Assembly (NCBI RefSeq): GCF_020096995.1
Contig: NZ_CP083692.1
Location: forward strand, 124,001-188,000
Source: Leucobacter sp. Psy1
GTDB taxonomy: Bacteria; Actinomycetota; Actinomycetes; Actinomycetales; Microbacteriaceae
DNA: 64,000 bases
Direction: 5' to 3'
Positions 36,032-45,281 of this stretch are shown in pieces (the first letter of the stretch is position 1; the number at the start of each line of letters is the position of its first letter). Under the pieces are notes generated by a model that was not told where the DNA came from, searched no databases, and saw nothing but the letters and a program-made list of their open reading frames with translations. The translations under genes and the position numbers were made by a program.

Positions 36032-37183
36032 TCACGCCCAACCAACGACTAGGCGGGCCGCTTGCTGCGGGATGAAGGGGTCGATGCCGGTGAGCTTCGC
36101 GAACCGTCCGAGCCGATTGGTGAGCGTGTTGCGGTGGCAGTAGAGTCTCGCGGCGGAGGCGCTGACGCTCCCGGTGACGAGATAGTCTCTGACCGCATCG
36201 GTGAGCCGTTCCCGTTCGGCCTCTCCGCAGTTGTCCAGTGCGCGATCCACATCTGCGATCACGGGGTGGCCGGCGTGTGCGAGGTGTTCATGGGCGACTC
36301 TGGCCCAACCGCGTTGCCAGGTCATTGCGTGGGCGTCGTCCGGGCCGAGGGCTTGAGCGAGAACCCGTGCCGTCGTGGCCGACTCGTGGACGTCTTCGAG
36401 GCCGCGGGGCGCCTCGAACACGCCGACTCTATGATCGACGATGCCGCGGGAGAACGTCTCCAGCCGTGATCCGGGATAGTGCGCGGACCGGGTGAATGCG
36501 ATGAGCGTGTCACCGAGGTGGTGGGTGAGAATCGTGGTGCCCGCCCGCTCGCCCTCGGCGATGAGGACGCGGAGGGCGGGGATGTCGTCTCCGATCGCGG
36601 CCACGACGAGCAGGGGCTCGTCGTGGGGGAGTTCGAGGTCCTCTCCGATCTGCGCGAGTTGGACCTCGGTCGGGCTCGGGGATTGGAAGAGGCGCGCGAT
36701 CAGCCCCTGTCGGACGGACGAGGCCTCCTCGCGGATGCGGTGCAGCTCGGACATGTAGGCGCTCTGCGCCTGCCCCGCATACTCGTCGACAGCGGCGAGG
36801 ACGACCCCGGCTCGTCGTACGAGGAGAGCGGCGTCCTCGGGAGACGCCACTTCGGCGATGGCGTGCCAGAGGACCGTGAAATCGAGGCGGATGGCGGTCA
36901 TGAGCGAGGTGATCGGGATGCCGGCCCGCGCTCGAGTCACGCCGACTTCGCGGGCCGCCGGGAGGAACTCCTCGACATCTTCGGAGCGGAGGCGGTTCAG
37001 GAGCGCGGCGAAGGTGAGCTTACCGGTGCGCAGTATCTCGGTCATCGGGACGGGCGGAGGGTCGTAGTCCGGCACGGCTCGCAGGAGCGTCGTGAAGCGG
37101 TCGGCGAGCACGCGTGCGTCGAGCCGATCGACGAGAGCGCACCACCGCTCGTGGTCTGCGGTGTCGGGGCTTTCCGGGGGCAC
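36032..37183 (-). CDS. PucR/CdaR-type helix-turn-helix regulator
   Basis: A 383-residue regulator. The N-terminal and central parts are an all-helical sensor followed by a GGDEF-like fold, as seen in the PucR family. The C-terminal HTH_30-type motif is LYCHRNTLTNRLGRFAKLTG, preceded by LTDAVRDYLVTGSVSASAAR. PucR itself activates purine catabolism in Bacillus; family members control uptake and breakdown of diverse nitrogen compounds. The GTG at 37183 is chosen, since TATCAT on the minus strand (37195-37190) would give a leaderless start there. Divergent from the MHS symporter operon at 37339. Confidence 0.88.
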   Translation of the reverse strand: MPPESPDTADHERWCALVDRLDARVLADRFTTLLRAVPDYDPPPVPMTEILRTGKLTFAALLNRLRSEDVEEFLPAAREVGVTRARAGIPITSLMTAIRLDFTVLWHAIAEVASPEDAALLVRRAGVVLAAVDEYAGQAQSAYMSELHRIREEASSVRQGLIARLFQSPSPTEVQLAQIGEDLELPHDEPLLVVAAIGDDIPALRVLIAEGERAGTTILTHHLGDTLIAFTRSAHYPGSRLETFSRGIVDHRVGVFEAPRGLEDVHESATTARVLAQALGPDDAHAMTWQRGWARVAHEHLAHAGHPVIADVDRALDNCGEAERERLTDAVRDYLVTGSVSASAARLYCHRNTLTNRLGRFAKLTGIDPFIPQQAARLVVGWA

Positions 37184-37213
37184 ACCGTCATGATATGTGC
37201 AGATGCACTGTTT

Positions 37214-37253
37214 GTGGGCCTGAAAGAGCGAAGAATGCCCACCTCAGATGGGC
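37214..37253. promoter_or_regulatory. Overlapping inverted repeats in the pucR-type/MHS divergent gap
   Basis: GTGGGC (37214-37219) faces GCCCAC (37237-37242), and the same GCCCA also pairs with TGGGC (37249-37253). Two overlapping dyads sharing one half-site suggest alternative binding positions for the PucR-type regulator. Inference. Confidence 0.35.
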
Positions 37254-37338
37254 GATGTGCCACCTAGGCTCGAACACGTGGGCGAGCCGGCCCGCGCACC
37301 GAACCCAGCAGGAACGATCACGACCTCGACGGAGAGAC

Positions 37339-38670
37339 ATGACCGAGACGACCCCAACTGCGGCGATCGAATACGACGCCGCACAAGAATTGACCGTGAA
37401 GGACGCCAATAAGGTCGCTGTGGGCGCGCTGATCGGCACCGCCCTCGAGTGGTACGACTTCTTCCTCTTCAGCGCGGCGGCCGCGCTCGTGTTCAACGTC
37501 CAGTACTTCGCGAGCGAGAATGCGACGGCAGCCGCCCTCGCCTCCTTCGCGACGTTCGGTGTGGGACTCGCCGCTCGACCGCTCGGCGGCATCATCTTCG
37601 GTGCGATGGGGGACCGGATCGGCCGGAGGAAGGTGCTGATGATCACGATCGTCGGCATCGGGCTCGTGACCGGACTCATCGGAATGCTGCCGACCTACGC
37701 CGCGATCGGCATTGCGGCACCGATCCTGCTCGTGCTCATGCGCATCTTGCAGGGCCTGTTCGTCGGGGGCGAGTGGTCGGGCGCGATGACGATCGTCGTC
37801 GAGAACGCGCCCCTTCACCTGCGTGCGCGCTACGCGGCGATCCCGCAGATCGGCTCGCCGATCGGCACCATCCTCTCCTCGGGCGGCTTCTTCGTGATGA
37901 CGCTGCTCTTCTCGCAGGACAACTTCGACGCCTGGGGATGGCGCATCCCGTTCCTCATCGCGATTCCGATGCTGCTCATCGCGCTCTACATTCGCAGCCG
38001 CCTCGAGGAGTCGCCGGTCTTCCGGCAGCTGGAAGCATCGGGGGAGGTCGAGAAGAGCCCGGTCGCCACCACCTTCAAGAACAGCTGGAAGCACATCATC
38101 ATCGGTATGGCAGCGGCGCTGCTCGGCGTCGGCGGGTTCTACCTCGTCACCGCGTTCTGCGTCTGGTACGGCGTCAATGTGCTCGGGTACAGCTCGCAGC
38201 TCATGCTGCTCGGCAGCATGGTCGCCGCAGCGGTCGAGATCCCGGTGCTGATCCTGGGCGGCCGCCTCGGGTCCCGCTTCGGTGCGAGCAAGGTGATCAT
38301 CTACGGAGGCATCGCGTCCGCGGTCGTCGCATTCCCCGCCTTCATGCTGCTCGAGTCGGGCGTTCCGATGCTCGTGGTGCTCGGCATGACTCTCGCCGTC
38401 TCCGCACTGTCGTTCCCCTACGCGGCGTCGGGTACGGTGCTGACCGGCCTGTTCCCCGCCAAGACCCGGTACACCGGCGTGGGCATGGCGCAGAATGCCG
38501 CAGGTATGCTCTCCGGGTTCATCCCGCTGCTCGCCACCGGCCTCGTCGCTGCGGCATCCGACCACTGGTGGCCGGCGGCGCTGGTGCTCGTCCTCCTGTC
38601 AGTGTTCACCGCCTTCGCCGGGGTCGTCGCGCCCCGGATGAGCGTGAAGCTACCCGGCTTCAAGCACTGA
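37339..38670 (+). CDS. MFS metabolite:H+ symporter (MHS family)
   Basis: A 443-residue, 12-helix proton symporter. The N-terminus ALIGTALEWYDFFLFSAAA and the TM2-3 motif GAMGDRIGRRKVL are hallmarks of the MHS group that imports organic acids, betaines or related metabolites; RILQGLFVGGEWSGA is equally typical. The ATG at 37339 follows GGAGAG. It is the first gene of a five-gene operon with a ThDP enzyme, an amidohydrolase, an M20 hydrolase and a cupin, so it most likely brings in the substrate. The substrate is unknown. Confidence 0.92.
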   Translation: MTETTPTAAIEYDAAQELTVKDANKVAVGALIGTALEWYDFFLFSAAAALVFNVQYFASENATAAALASFATFGVGLAARPLGGIIFGAMGDRIGRRKVLMITIVGIGLVTGLIGMLPTYAAIGIAAPILLVLMRILQGLFVGGEWSGAMTIVVENAPLHLRARYAAIPQIGSPIGTILSSGGFFVMTLLFSQDNFDAWGWRIPFLIAIPMLLIALYIRSRLEESPVFRQLEASGEVEKSPVATTFKNSWKHIIIGMAAALLGVGGFYLVTAFCVWYGVNVLGYSSQLMLLGSMVAAAVEIPVLILGGRLGSRFGASKVIIYGGIASAVVAFPAFMLLESGVPMLVVLGMTLAVSALSFPYAASGTVLTGLFPAKTRYTGVGMAQNAAGMLSGFIPLLATGLVAAASDHWWPAALVLVLLSVFTAFAGVVAPRMSVKLPGFKH

Positions 38671-38717
38671 CGCCGACCCAACATCTCATTCGCACCGACC
38701 TGACAAGGAGCCGCACC

Positions 38718-40403
38718 GTGTCGCAGTCCGCCGGTCATCTCATCGTCCGCACGCTCGAAGCACACGGGGTCGAGCGTGTGTACGCCGTTCCCGGCGAGAG
38801 CTATCTCGATGTGCTCGACGGCCTGTACGACTCGGAGATCGACACGATCGTCTGCCGGCAGGAGGGCGGGGCCGGGTTCATGGCGCTCGCGGAGGGACGT
38901 CTTACCGGCCGGCCCGGCATCGCGATGGTCACCCGGGGGCCTGGAGCGGCGAACGCCATGATCGCAGTGCATACGGCGTGGCAGGATGCGACCGCCCTCG
39001 TGCTCTTCGTCGGGCTCGTCCCGGTTGCGGATCGCGAACGCGAAGCGTTCCAGGAGTTCAGTCTCAACGGCTGGTTCGGATCGACGGCGAAGCGCGTGCT
39101 CACGATCGACGACGCCGACCGTGCAGGCGAGCTCGTGGGCGAAGCAATGCGGATCGCCGCCAGCGGGCGACCAGGACCAGTCGTCGTCGGCCTGCCCGAG
39201 GACGTGCTGGTGCGGGCGACGGACGCCGATGTCGCCCCGGTGCTCGGTCAGGCGAAGCCCGCTCCCGACATCGGGGGCTTCGAAGAGCTCACTAGCCGTC
39301 TTGCCGATGCGGCCCGGCCGGCCATCGTGGTAGGCGGTGACGGCTGGGAGCGCGGTTCCGGCGCCGCCCTACTCGATTTCGCGGAGCGCGCCGGGATCCC
39401 CGTCTTCGCAGACTGGCGGGCCTACGATGCCGTGCCTCACCGCGGGGCCGCCTGGGCAGGCTGGCTCGGGTACGGTCGCGCCGACGCAGTGGTCGCCGGG
39501 TACGCCGACGCCGACCTGCTGATCTTCGTGGGTTGCGGGCGGTCGGACGTGCTGAGCGACGGGTTCACCCGTGGCATGGACACCGAGACGGTGGTGGTGC
39601 TGCCAGACCCCGATGCGAGAGTGCATGCCGGTCGACTCGACCAGCACCTCATCGCGACACCGGCGACGTTCGCCGAGGCACTCGACCGCACCGACGTCGC
39701 GGATGCGCGGGGCTCCCGCGACGACGGGTGGATGCGCGCGTGCGCCGAGCGACAGCGGAACGTCGCGGCGCACCGGCCGGACCGGTCGCCCGACTCGGAG
39801 CCGCTCGGTGTCGACCTCGGTGTCGCGTTCGGTCTGCTGGACGACCGGCTCGCCGGCGAAGCGACCCTGACCTACGGCGCCGGGAACGCGACGATCTGGC
39901 CGCATCGCTTCGTGCGGCATCTGCGCCCGGCCTCACTCGTGGGCGCCCGGAACGGGGCCATGGGCCTCGCCGTGCCGGCAGCCGTCGCGGCCGCGCTGGT
40001 GCAGCCGCATCGTCGAGTTGTCGCCGTGTGCGGTGACGGGGACTTCCTCATGAACGGGCAAGAACTCGCGACCGCCTTCGCGCACGCCGCCTCGCCCCTC
40101 GTCATCGTGGTCGATAACGGGGTCTACGGCACGATCGTGCAGCATCAGCAGCGCCACTACCCGGGTCGGCCGTCGGGCACCGGAATGACGAACCCCGACT
40201 TCGCCGCGTGGATGCACTCGTTCGGCGGCTTCGGCGAGCGGGTCGACCGCACCGAGGACTTCGAGGCCGCCCTCGACCGCGCGCTCGCCGCCGAGGGTCC
40301 TGCCCTTCTCCACCTGATGGTGGACGCGTCCGTCATGCCGCCGGCGTCGGACGAGATCCCGGTCGGGCGACCGGACCACGACGAGAACGGGGAGGACCGT
40401 TGA
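38718..40403 (+). CDS. Thiamine diphosphate-dependent enzyme (acetolactate synthase-like)
   Basis: A 561-residue ThDP enzyme with Pyr, middle and PP domains. The Pyr domain has YAVPGESYLDVLDGL and the catalytic Glu49 in CRQEGGAG; the middle domain and the PP-domain motif GDGDFLMNGQE (near 438) with VVDNGVYGT complete the fold. Glyoxylate carboligase lacks this Glu, so that assignment is unlikely. Candidates are a decarboxylase, carboligase or C-C hydrolase acting on a 2-oxo acid. GTG 38718 follows AAGGAG by 7 nt. Its stop overlaps the TTG start of the amidohydrolase gene. Confidence 0.85.
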   Translation: MSQSAGHLIVRTLEAHGVERVYAVPGESYLDVLDGLYDSEIDTIVCRQEGGAGFMALAEGRLTGRPGIAMVTRGPGAANAMIAVHTAWQDATALVLFVGLVPVADREREAFQEFSLNGWFGSTAKRVLTIDDADRAGELVGEAMRIAASGRPGPVVVGLPEDVLVRATDADVAPVLGQAKPAPDIGGFEELTSRLADAARPAIVVGGDGWERGSGAALLDFAERAGIPVFADWRAYDAVPHRGAAWAGWLGYGRADAVVAGYADADLLIFVGCGRSDVLSDGFTRGMDTETVVVLPDPDARVHAGRLDQHLIATPATFAEALDRTDVADARGSRDDGWMRACAERQRNVAAHRPDRSPDSEPLGVDLGVAFGLLDDRLAGEATLTYGAGNATIWPHRFVRHLRPASLVGARNGAMGLAVPAAVAAALVQPHRRVVAVCGDGDFLMNGQELATAFAHAASPLVIVVDNGVYGTIVQHQQRHYPGRPSGTGMTNPDFAAWMHSFGGFGERVDRTEDFEAALDRALAAEGPALLHLMVDASVMPPASDEIPVGRPDHDENGEDR

Positions 40404-42061
40404 AGATCGACCTCATCATTCGGGCGCACGAGATCCTGACGCTCGACGACGCGCGACCGACCGCGACGGCGGTCGGCGTGCTGAACGGGCGCATCGTCGG
40501 CTTCGACGAGGAACTCTCAGACGTCGATGCGGTGCGGGTCGCAGACTTCGGGGAGGCGTGCGTGACCCCGGGGCTCATCGATGCGCACTGCCACACCGCG
40601 TGGTGGGGTCTCGGCCTGTCGGCGGTGGACCTCAGTGTCGTGCGCGGGATCGAAGCCCTCTACGCCGCCGTGGCAGATGAGGTCGACCGGCTCGACCGAG
40701 CGGGGGACGTCGGCGGTTGGGTGCACGGCACGGGTTTCAACCAGTCGCACCACGGTGGAGCCTTCCCCGATATCGCGAGACTGGACGAGATCACCGGTGA
40801 CCGCCCCCTCTATCTGCGGCACACCTCTGGCCACGCCTCGATCACGAACACGGCGACGCTGCGCCTGATCGGCGCCCTGGAGGCGGGGTTCGAGGATCCG
40901 ACGGGCGGGGTCATCGTGCGCGACGAGCACGGGCACCCGACGGGTCTCGTCGAAGAGGCTGCGCAGGGACTCGTGCAGGCGCTTCTCCTGCCGTACTCGA
41001 CCGATCGTCTGGTCGAGGCGCTCGATGCGGCGACGACGCGCTACGCCGCACAGGGAATCACGAGTTTCACCGAGGCCGGAGTCGGCGGCGGGTGGATCGG
41101 GCACAGTCCCGTCGAGGCAGCCGCGTACCGGACTGCGGCGAACACGGGCCGCCTCCACGCCCGTGCCCAGCTCATGCCCGCACTGGATGCCCTGCGCCCG
41201 CTCACTGCAAACGCCGATGACTTCCACGGGAACGGCGGAGGTGCAGGACTCGACCTCGGGGTCGGGTTCGGTTTCGGGGATGACCGCGTGCGGTTCGGGC
41301 ACGTGAAGGTCTTTCTCGACGGGTCCCTCCTCGGGACGACGGCGGCCGTCACGGAATCCTACTGCGGCCATGAGCACCGAACGGGGTATCTGTTGGATGC
41401 ACCCGAGACCTACCGTGAGCGCGCTCTCGCGGCGTATCGAGCGGGGTGGCCCCTCGCACTCCACGCCATCGGCGACGCGGCGATCGACCTCGCACTCGAC
41501 CTGATCGAAGAGGCGCAGGTCGCCTATGGGGTGGCGCCGGTGCCGTGCCGGATCGAGCATTTCGGTATCGCACGGCCGGATCAGGTCGAGCGTGCGGCGC
41601 GTCTCGCGATCGCGGTGACCCCCCAAGCCGGTTTCATCGGACCGCTCGGCGATCAGATGGCATATCTCGTCGGGGAGGAGCGAGTGGGCTGGCTGTATCG
41701 CGGACGATCGGTCATCGACGCCGGTGTGATCCTCGCCGGTTCCTCCGACCTCCCGGTCGCCGACAACAACCTGCGGCGCGGCATGCAGGCCGCGGTCGAC
41801 AGGCGGACCGATTCCGGCGCCGTCCTGGCGGAGCGGGAGGCGCTCACGCCACAGGAGGCCTTGCGCACGCATACGGTCTGGGCCGCCCGCGCGACGGGCC
41901 TCCTCGCCGACCGGGGAACGCTCGAGCGCGGCAAGCTCGCCGACTTCACGGTCTTCTCCGCCTCGCCGCTGACGGCTTCCCGCATCGATGCGCTCGACAT
42001 CGTCGCGACCGTCGTCGGCGGGCAGTTCACGCACGATGCTCGAGAAGGGACCACGGCATGA
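40400..42061 (+). CDS. Amidohydrolase family protein (Amidohydrolase_3 type), TTG start
   Basis: A 553-residue TIM-barrel metal hydrolase, paralogous to those at 26029 and 48818. Ligand motifs: IDAHCHTAWWG (HxH), VKVFLDGS (Lys), LALHAIGDA, CRIEHFG and LAGSSDLPV (Asp). The start is the rare TTG at 40400 within TTGA, overlapping the ThDP gene stop, with GGAGG 4 nt upstream; no ATG or GTG gives a complete N-terminus. Its stop overlaps the next start (ATGA). It probably cleaves a C-N bond of an amide, carbamate or cyclic ureide-like substrate. Confidence 0.87.
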   Translation: MKIDLIIRAHEILTLDDARPTATAVGVLNGRIVGFDEELSDVDAVRVADFGEACVTPGLIDAHCHTAWWGLGLSAVDLSVVRGIEALYAAVADEVDRLDRAGDVGGWVHGTGFNQSHHGGAFPDIARLDEITGDRPLYLRHTSGHASITNTATLRLIGALEAGFEDPTGGVIVRDEHGHPTGLVEEAAQGLVQALLLPYSTDRLVEALDAATTRYAAQGITSFTEAGVGGGWIGHSPVEAAAYRTAANTGRLHARAQLMPALDALRPLTANADDFHGNGGGAGLDLGVGFGFGDDRVRFGHVKVFLDGSLLGTTAAVTESYCGHEHRTGYLLDAPETYRERALAAYRAGWPLALHAIGDAAIDLALDLIEEAQVAYGVAPVPCRIEHFGIARPDQVERAARLAIAVTPQAGFIGPLGDQMAYLVGEERVGWLYRGRSVIDAGVILAGSSDLPVADNNLRRGMQAAVDRRTDSGAVLAEREALTPQEALRTHTVWAARATGLLADRGTLERGKLADFTVFSASPLTASRIDALDIVATVVGGQFTHDAREGTTA

Positions 42062-43308
42062 CCCAGCAGGATGAGGCATTCCTCGCAGATTGGGCGGTGC
42101 ACTCGCAGTTCGGGGCCGTCGAGGGGACTCACGGTGTCGATCGGCAGGCCGCATCGACCGCGGACGGTGCGCAGCGCAAGTGGTTCGAGCGCTTGCTCGA
42201 GTCGCACGGGTTCACGGTGACGCGGGATGCGGTCGGCAACCAGTTCGGGCTGCTCGAACTCGTGCCGGGGGCCCCCTACGTGGTGACCGGTTCGCACATG
42301 GATTCCCAGCCGACCGCCGGCCGCTTCGACGGGGCGTACGGTGTCATGGCGGCCGCGCACGCCTGCTTCCGGGTGGCCGACGAGCTGCGCGCGGATCCGG
42401 CTGCAGCCCGGTTCAACCTCGCGATCGTGAACTGGTTCAACGAGGAGGGCTCGCGGTTCAAGCCGTCGATGATGGGGAGTTCCGTATTCACGGGGAAGAT
42501 GCCGCTCGCCGACGCACTGGCGACACGCGACCTCCAGGGTGTCTCGGTGCGTGACGCGCTCGACGAGATCGGTGAACGCGGTGATCTCGATGGCCTCGAA
42601 GTCGCCTCGTACGCCGAGATTCATGTGCAGCAGGGCCGCAGCATGGAGGAGGACGGGGTCACGATCGGGTTGGTCGAGGCGACGTGGGCCGCTCACAAGT
42701 TCGACTTCCGCGTAACGGGCGAACAGGCGCACAGCGGGTCCGCGCTCATGGCCGACCGGCGTGACGCGCTGCTCGGGGCCGCCCGCCTCGTCGTCGCGGC
42801 GCGGGAGCTCGTCGACGAGTTCTCGCCCGGAGAACTCCATACGGCGTGCGGCGAACTGAACGTCTACCCGAACTCACCGGTCGTCGTTGCGAGCGAGGTG
42901 CAATTGCTCCTCGACCTGCGATCCCCGAGCCCCGACGTCATCGCACGTGCGCACGCATCGCTCATGCTCACTATCGAGCGGGTGCAGCGCGAGGATCGCG
43001 TCGAGATCGAGATCGTCGGTGAGCACAGCTGGGATCAGAACCCGTACCCCGAGGCGGGCGTGGAGCTCGCCCGCCAGGTCGCGGAGGAGCTCGGGCTTGC
43101 GAACGACCGGGTGATGACGGTCGCCGGTCACGACTCGACGAACATGAAGGACAGCGTGCCGACGGTCATGCTGTTCGTTCCCAGCGTGGACGGGATCTCG
43201 CATAACCTGAAGGAGTACACCCGCGACGAGGATCTGGTCGCAGGCGTCGATCACCTCACTGGAGTGGTTCGGCGACTCGCGGCGGGTGCCCTGGTCGCGG
43301 ACGCGTGA
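42058..43308 (+). CDS. M20 family Zn-dependent hydrolase (N-carbamoyl-amino acid/allantoate amidohydrolase-like)
   Basis: A 416-residue dimetal hydrolase. GSHMDSQPTAGRFDGAYGV holds the first metal ligands, NEEGSRF the catalytic and bridging acids, and GVLEAT-like GLVEATWAAHKF plus GEQAHSG the dimerisation/substrate lid; AGHDSTNMKDS and GISHNLKEYT complete the site. This pattern is that of the hydantoinase/carbamoylase group (N-carbamoyl-L-amino acid hydrolase, beta-ureidopropionase, allantoate amidohydrolase). In this operon it may remove a carbamoyl group from the product of the preceding amidohydrolase. Start and stop overlap neighbours, so translation is coupled. Confidence 0.88.
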   Translation: MTQQDEAFLADWAVHSQFGAVEGTHGVDRQAASTADGAQRKWFERLLESHGFTVTRDAVGNQFGLLELVPGAPYVVTGSHMDSQPTAGRFDGAYGVMAAAHACFRVADELRADPAAARFNLAIVNWFNEEGSRFKPSMMGSSVFTGKMPLADALATRDLQGVSVRDALDEIGERGDLDGLEVASYAEIHVQQGRSMEEDGVTIGLVEATWAAHKFDFRVTGEQAHSGSALMADRRDALLGAARLVVAARELVDEFSPGELHTACGELNVYPNSPVVVASEVQLLLDLRSPSPDVIARAHASLMLTIERVQREDRVEIEIVGEHSWDQNPYPEAGVELARQVAEELGLANDRVMTVAGHDSTNMKDSVPTVMLFVPSVDGISHNLKEYTRDEDLVAGVDHLTGVVRRLAAGALVADA

Positions 43309-43340
43309 GACGCGCGGGAGCGCGAGGAGGCGAGGCCGAC

Positions 43341-43631
43341 ATGACCGGAGCGGCGCACGGGGAAGTGCAGGTCGAGAACGACCGGATGCGGGTCACCCGC
43401 TGGACGATCGAGCCAGGCGGTGCGATTCCTATGCACCGGCATCACCACGACTACGCGGTGATCCCACTGGTGACGGGCACGATGTTCGCGGTGGGCCCTG
43501 ACGGCGACGAGATCGTCGTCGAGCTGGAGCAGGGCAGCAGCTATGCGCGTGAGGCGGGTGCCGAGCACCGCATGGAGCATCGCGGCGACGGGGAGCCGAT
43601 CGTCTTCGTGGAGGTCGAACGGCTCGACTGA
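43341..43631 (+). CDS. Small cupin-domain protein
   Basis: A 96-residue single-domain cupin. The first motif IPMHRHHHDYAVIPLVTG supplies His ligands for a metal, and YAREAGAEHRMEHRG the second. Cupins of this size are usually isomerases, dioxygenases or metabolite-binding accessory proteins. The ATG at 43341 is preferred (GAGG upstream); GTG 43305 overlapping the M20 stop is an alternative. Last gene of the MHS/ThDP/amidohydrolase/M20 operon. Its precise role is unknown. Confidence 0.75.
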   Translation: MTGAAHGEVQVENDRMRVTRWTIEPGGAIPMHRHHHDYAVIPLVTGTMFAVGPDGDEIVVELEQGSSYAREAGAEHRMEHRGDGEPIVFVEVERLD

Positions 43632-43649
43632 GGCCTGCTGCGACGGCTG

Positions 43650-45281
43650 TCAGGCGGCCCAGATCGGTTCGGGGCGCGAGGCGAGGAGGCGCACGGTGTA
43701 GGGGTCTTCTGGTGCGCCGAGGATCCGCGCGGTGCGGCCCTGCTCGACGACCCGGCCGCGCTGCATCACGAGCGTGTGCTCGCAGACCTGCGAGACGACG
43801 GCGAGGTCGTGGGTGACGAACACGATCGTGAGTCCCAGCTGCTCGCGCACTTCTTCGACGAGGGCGAGCACCTGAGCCTGGACCGAGACGTCGAGCGCGC
43901 TGGTCGCCTCGTCGAGCACGAGCATGGTGGGTTCTGCGGCCAGCGCCTTCGCGATCGCGACGCGCTGCCGCTGGCCGCCCGAGAGCGCTCGCGGTCGAGC
44001 GGGCAGGTGCTCGTGGCGAATCCCGACCCGCTCGAGCAGCGCTCCCGCTTCTCGCTCAGCGGTGGAACGGTCGAGCCCGCGGTGCAGCCGAATGACGTCG
44101 GATACCGATCTGCCGACCGGGACGCGCGGGTCGAGCGACAGATAGGGATCCTGGAAGACCATCTGCGTGTGCGCGGCGAACGCGCGCCGCTCCGCAGCTT
44201 TCAGCGGGCGGTCCGGTCGCGTGACGCCGTCGATCTCGAGGGTGCCGGCGTCTGCCTGCTCGAGTCCGACGAGGATCCGGGCGAGCGTTGACTTGCCCGA
44301 CCCCGATTCGCCGACGATGCCGAGCGACCCGCCCCGATCGAGCGTGAACCCAGCGTCGGAGAGTGCGATGACGTCGTCGCGGCCAGGGACGACGTACCGC
44401 TTCACGAGGCCCTCGGCGACGACGGCGGGCGTCCCGCTCGCGGTGCGCGCATCGTCGTCCCGCGCGCCGAGTGGTTCCGGTTCCGCGAAGCGGGTGAGAT
44501 CGATGCGGGGCGTGGCCGCGAGGAGGTCGCGCGTGTACTGCTGCTCGGGGTGCTCGAAGACCGTCTCGGTCTGGCCGGTCTCGACGATGCGGCCCCCCTG
44601 GAGCACGACGGTGCGCTCGCAGAGCGACGCCGCGAGTCCGAGATCGTGGGTGATGAAGAGCATGCCCATGCCGCGCGCCTGCTGCTGCTCGCGCAGCAGT
44701 TCCACGATGCCGGCCTGCGTCGTCACATCGAGCGCGGTGGTGGGTTCGTCGCAGAGCATCAGCTGGGGTTCGTCGAGCAGTGCTGCGGCGATCATGACGC
44801 GCTGCAGCATGCCTCCCGAGAGCTGGTGGGGGTACTGCTCCAGCAGGGCTTCGCCGCGGGGCAGGCCGACCTGCGCGAGCTCGTCGATCGCACGCGCGGC
44901 GGCGTCTCGTCGGTCGAGTCCGTGCCAGCGGATGAGGGTCTCGGTGAGGAAGTCGCCGATGCGTCTGACGGGATTGATGCCGGCGCGGGGATCCTGGAAG
45001 ATCATCGAGGCGCGCACGCGACGAATGCTCCTGAGCTGTTCCGCGTCGGCGGTGACGGTGTCGACACCCGCCACGCGAACGGAGCCCGTCAGGGAGGCCC
45101 GGTCGGGGAACAGGCCGAGTGCGGCCCGGGTCGTGAGCGACTTGCCCGATCCGGATTCGCCGACGAGCGCGACCGCCTCGCCAGCGTCGACGCTGAGCGA
45201 GATGTCGTGGAGGAGGGCGCCTCGGCCTGGCACTGCGAGGGTGAGGCCGTCGACGCTGAGCAGGGGGAGCGGTGCGGTCAT
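43650..45281 (-). CDS. Dipeptide/oligopeptide-type ABC transporter, duplicated ATP-binding protein
   Basis: A 543-residue fusion of two ATPase domains (DppD- and DppF-like). Each half has Walker A (GESGSGKS), signature (LSGGMLQR, LSGGQRQR), Walker B (LMLCDEPTTALD, LVLDEATSALD) and a switch His (FITHDLG, FVTHDLA). It energises import through the two permeases encoded upstream. The ATG at 45281 overlaps the permease stop (ATGA). Last gene of the minus-strand amidohydrolase/SBP/permease/permease/ATPase operon, convergent with the cupin gene 18 nt away. Confidence 0.94.
   Translation of the reverse strand: MTAPLPLLSVDGLTLAVPGRGALLHDISLSVDAGEAVALVGESGSGKSLTTRAALGLFPDRASLTGSVRVAGVDTVTADAEQLRSIRRVRASMIFQDPRAGINPVRRIGDFLTETLIRWHGLDRRDAAARAIDELAQVGLPRGEALLEQYPHQLSGGMLQRVMIAAALLDEPQLMLCDEPTTALDVTTQAGIVELLREQQQARGMGMLFITHDLGLAASLCERTVVLQGGRIVETGQTETVFEHPEQQYTRDLLAATPRIDLTRFAEPEPLGARDDDARTASGTPAVVAEGLVKRYVVPGRDDVIALSDAGFTLDRGGSLGIVGESGSGKSTLARILVGLEQADAGTLEIDGVTRPDRPLKAAERRAFAAHTQMVFQDPYLSLDPRVPVGRSVSDVIRLHRGLDRSTAEREAGALLERVGIRHEHLPARPRALSGGQRQRVAIAKALAAEPTMLVLDEATSALDVSVQAQVLALVEEVREQLGLTIVFVTHDLAVVSQVCEHTLVMQRGRVVEQGRTARILGAPEDPYTVRLLASRPEPIWAA

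Noticed and set aside
36025..36036. 12-bp palindrome CGTGACGTCACG between the LysR and PucR-type genes
   Set aside because: It lies between two convergent gene ends and contains the PucR stop codon; too short for a terminator and not at any promoter, so probably chance.
37449..38717. N-terminal extension of the ThDP gene frame through the MHS symporter gene
   Set aside because: The frame is open but the sequence is Arg-rich, overlaps the symporter reading frame, and the ThDP family start coincides with GTG 38718 behind AAGGAG.
38718..43631. Assignment of the PucR operon to classical allantoin degradation
   Set aside because: The ThDP enzyme has the catalytic Glu49 absent in glyoxylate carboligase, the amidohydrolase is of YtcJ type and the cupin is a 96-residue single domain, unlike the two-cupin ureidoglycine aminohydrolase.
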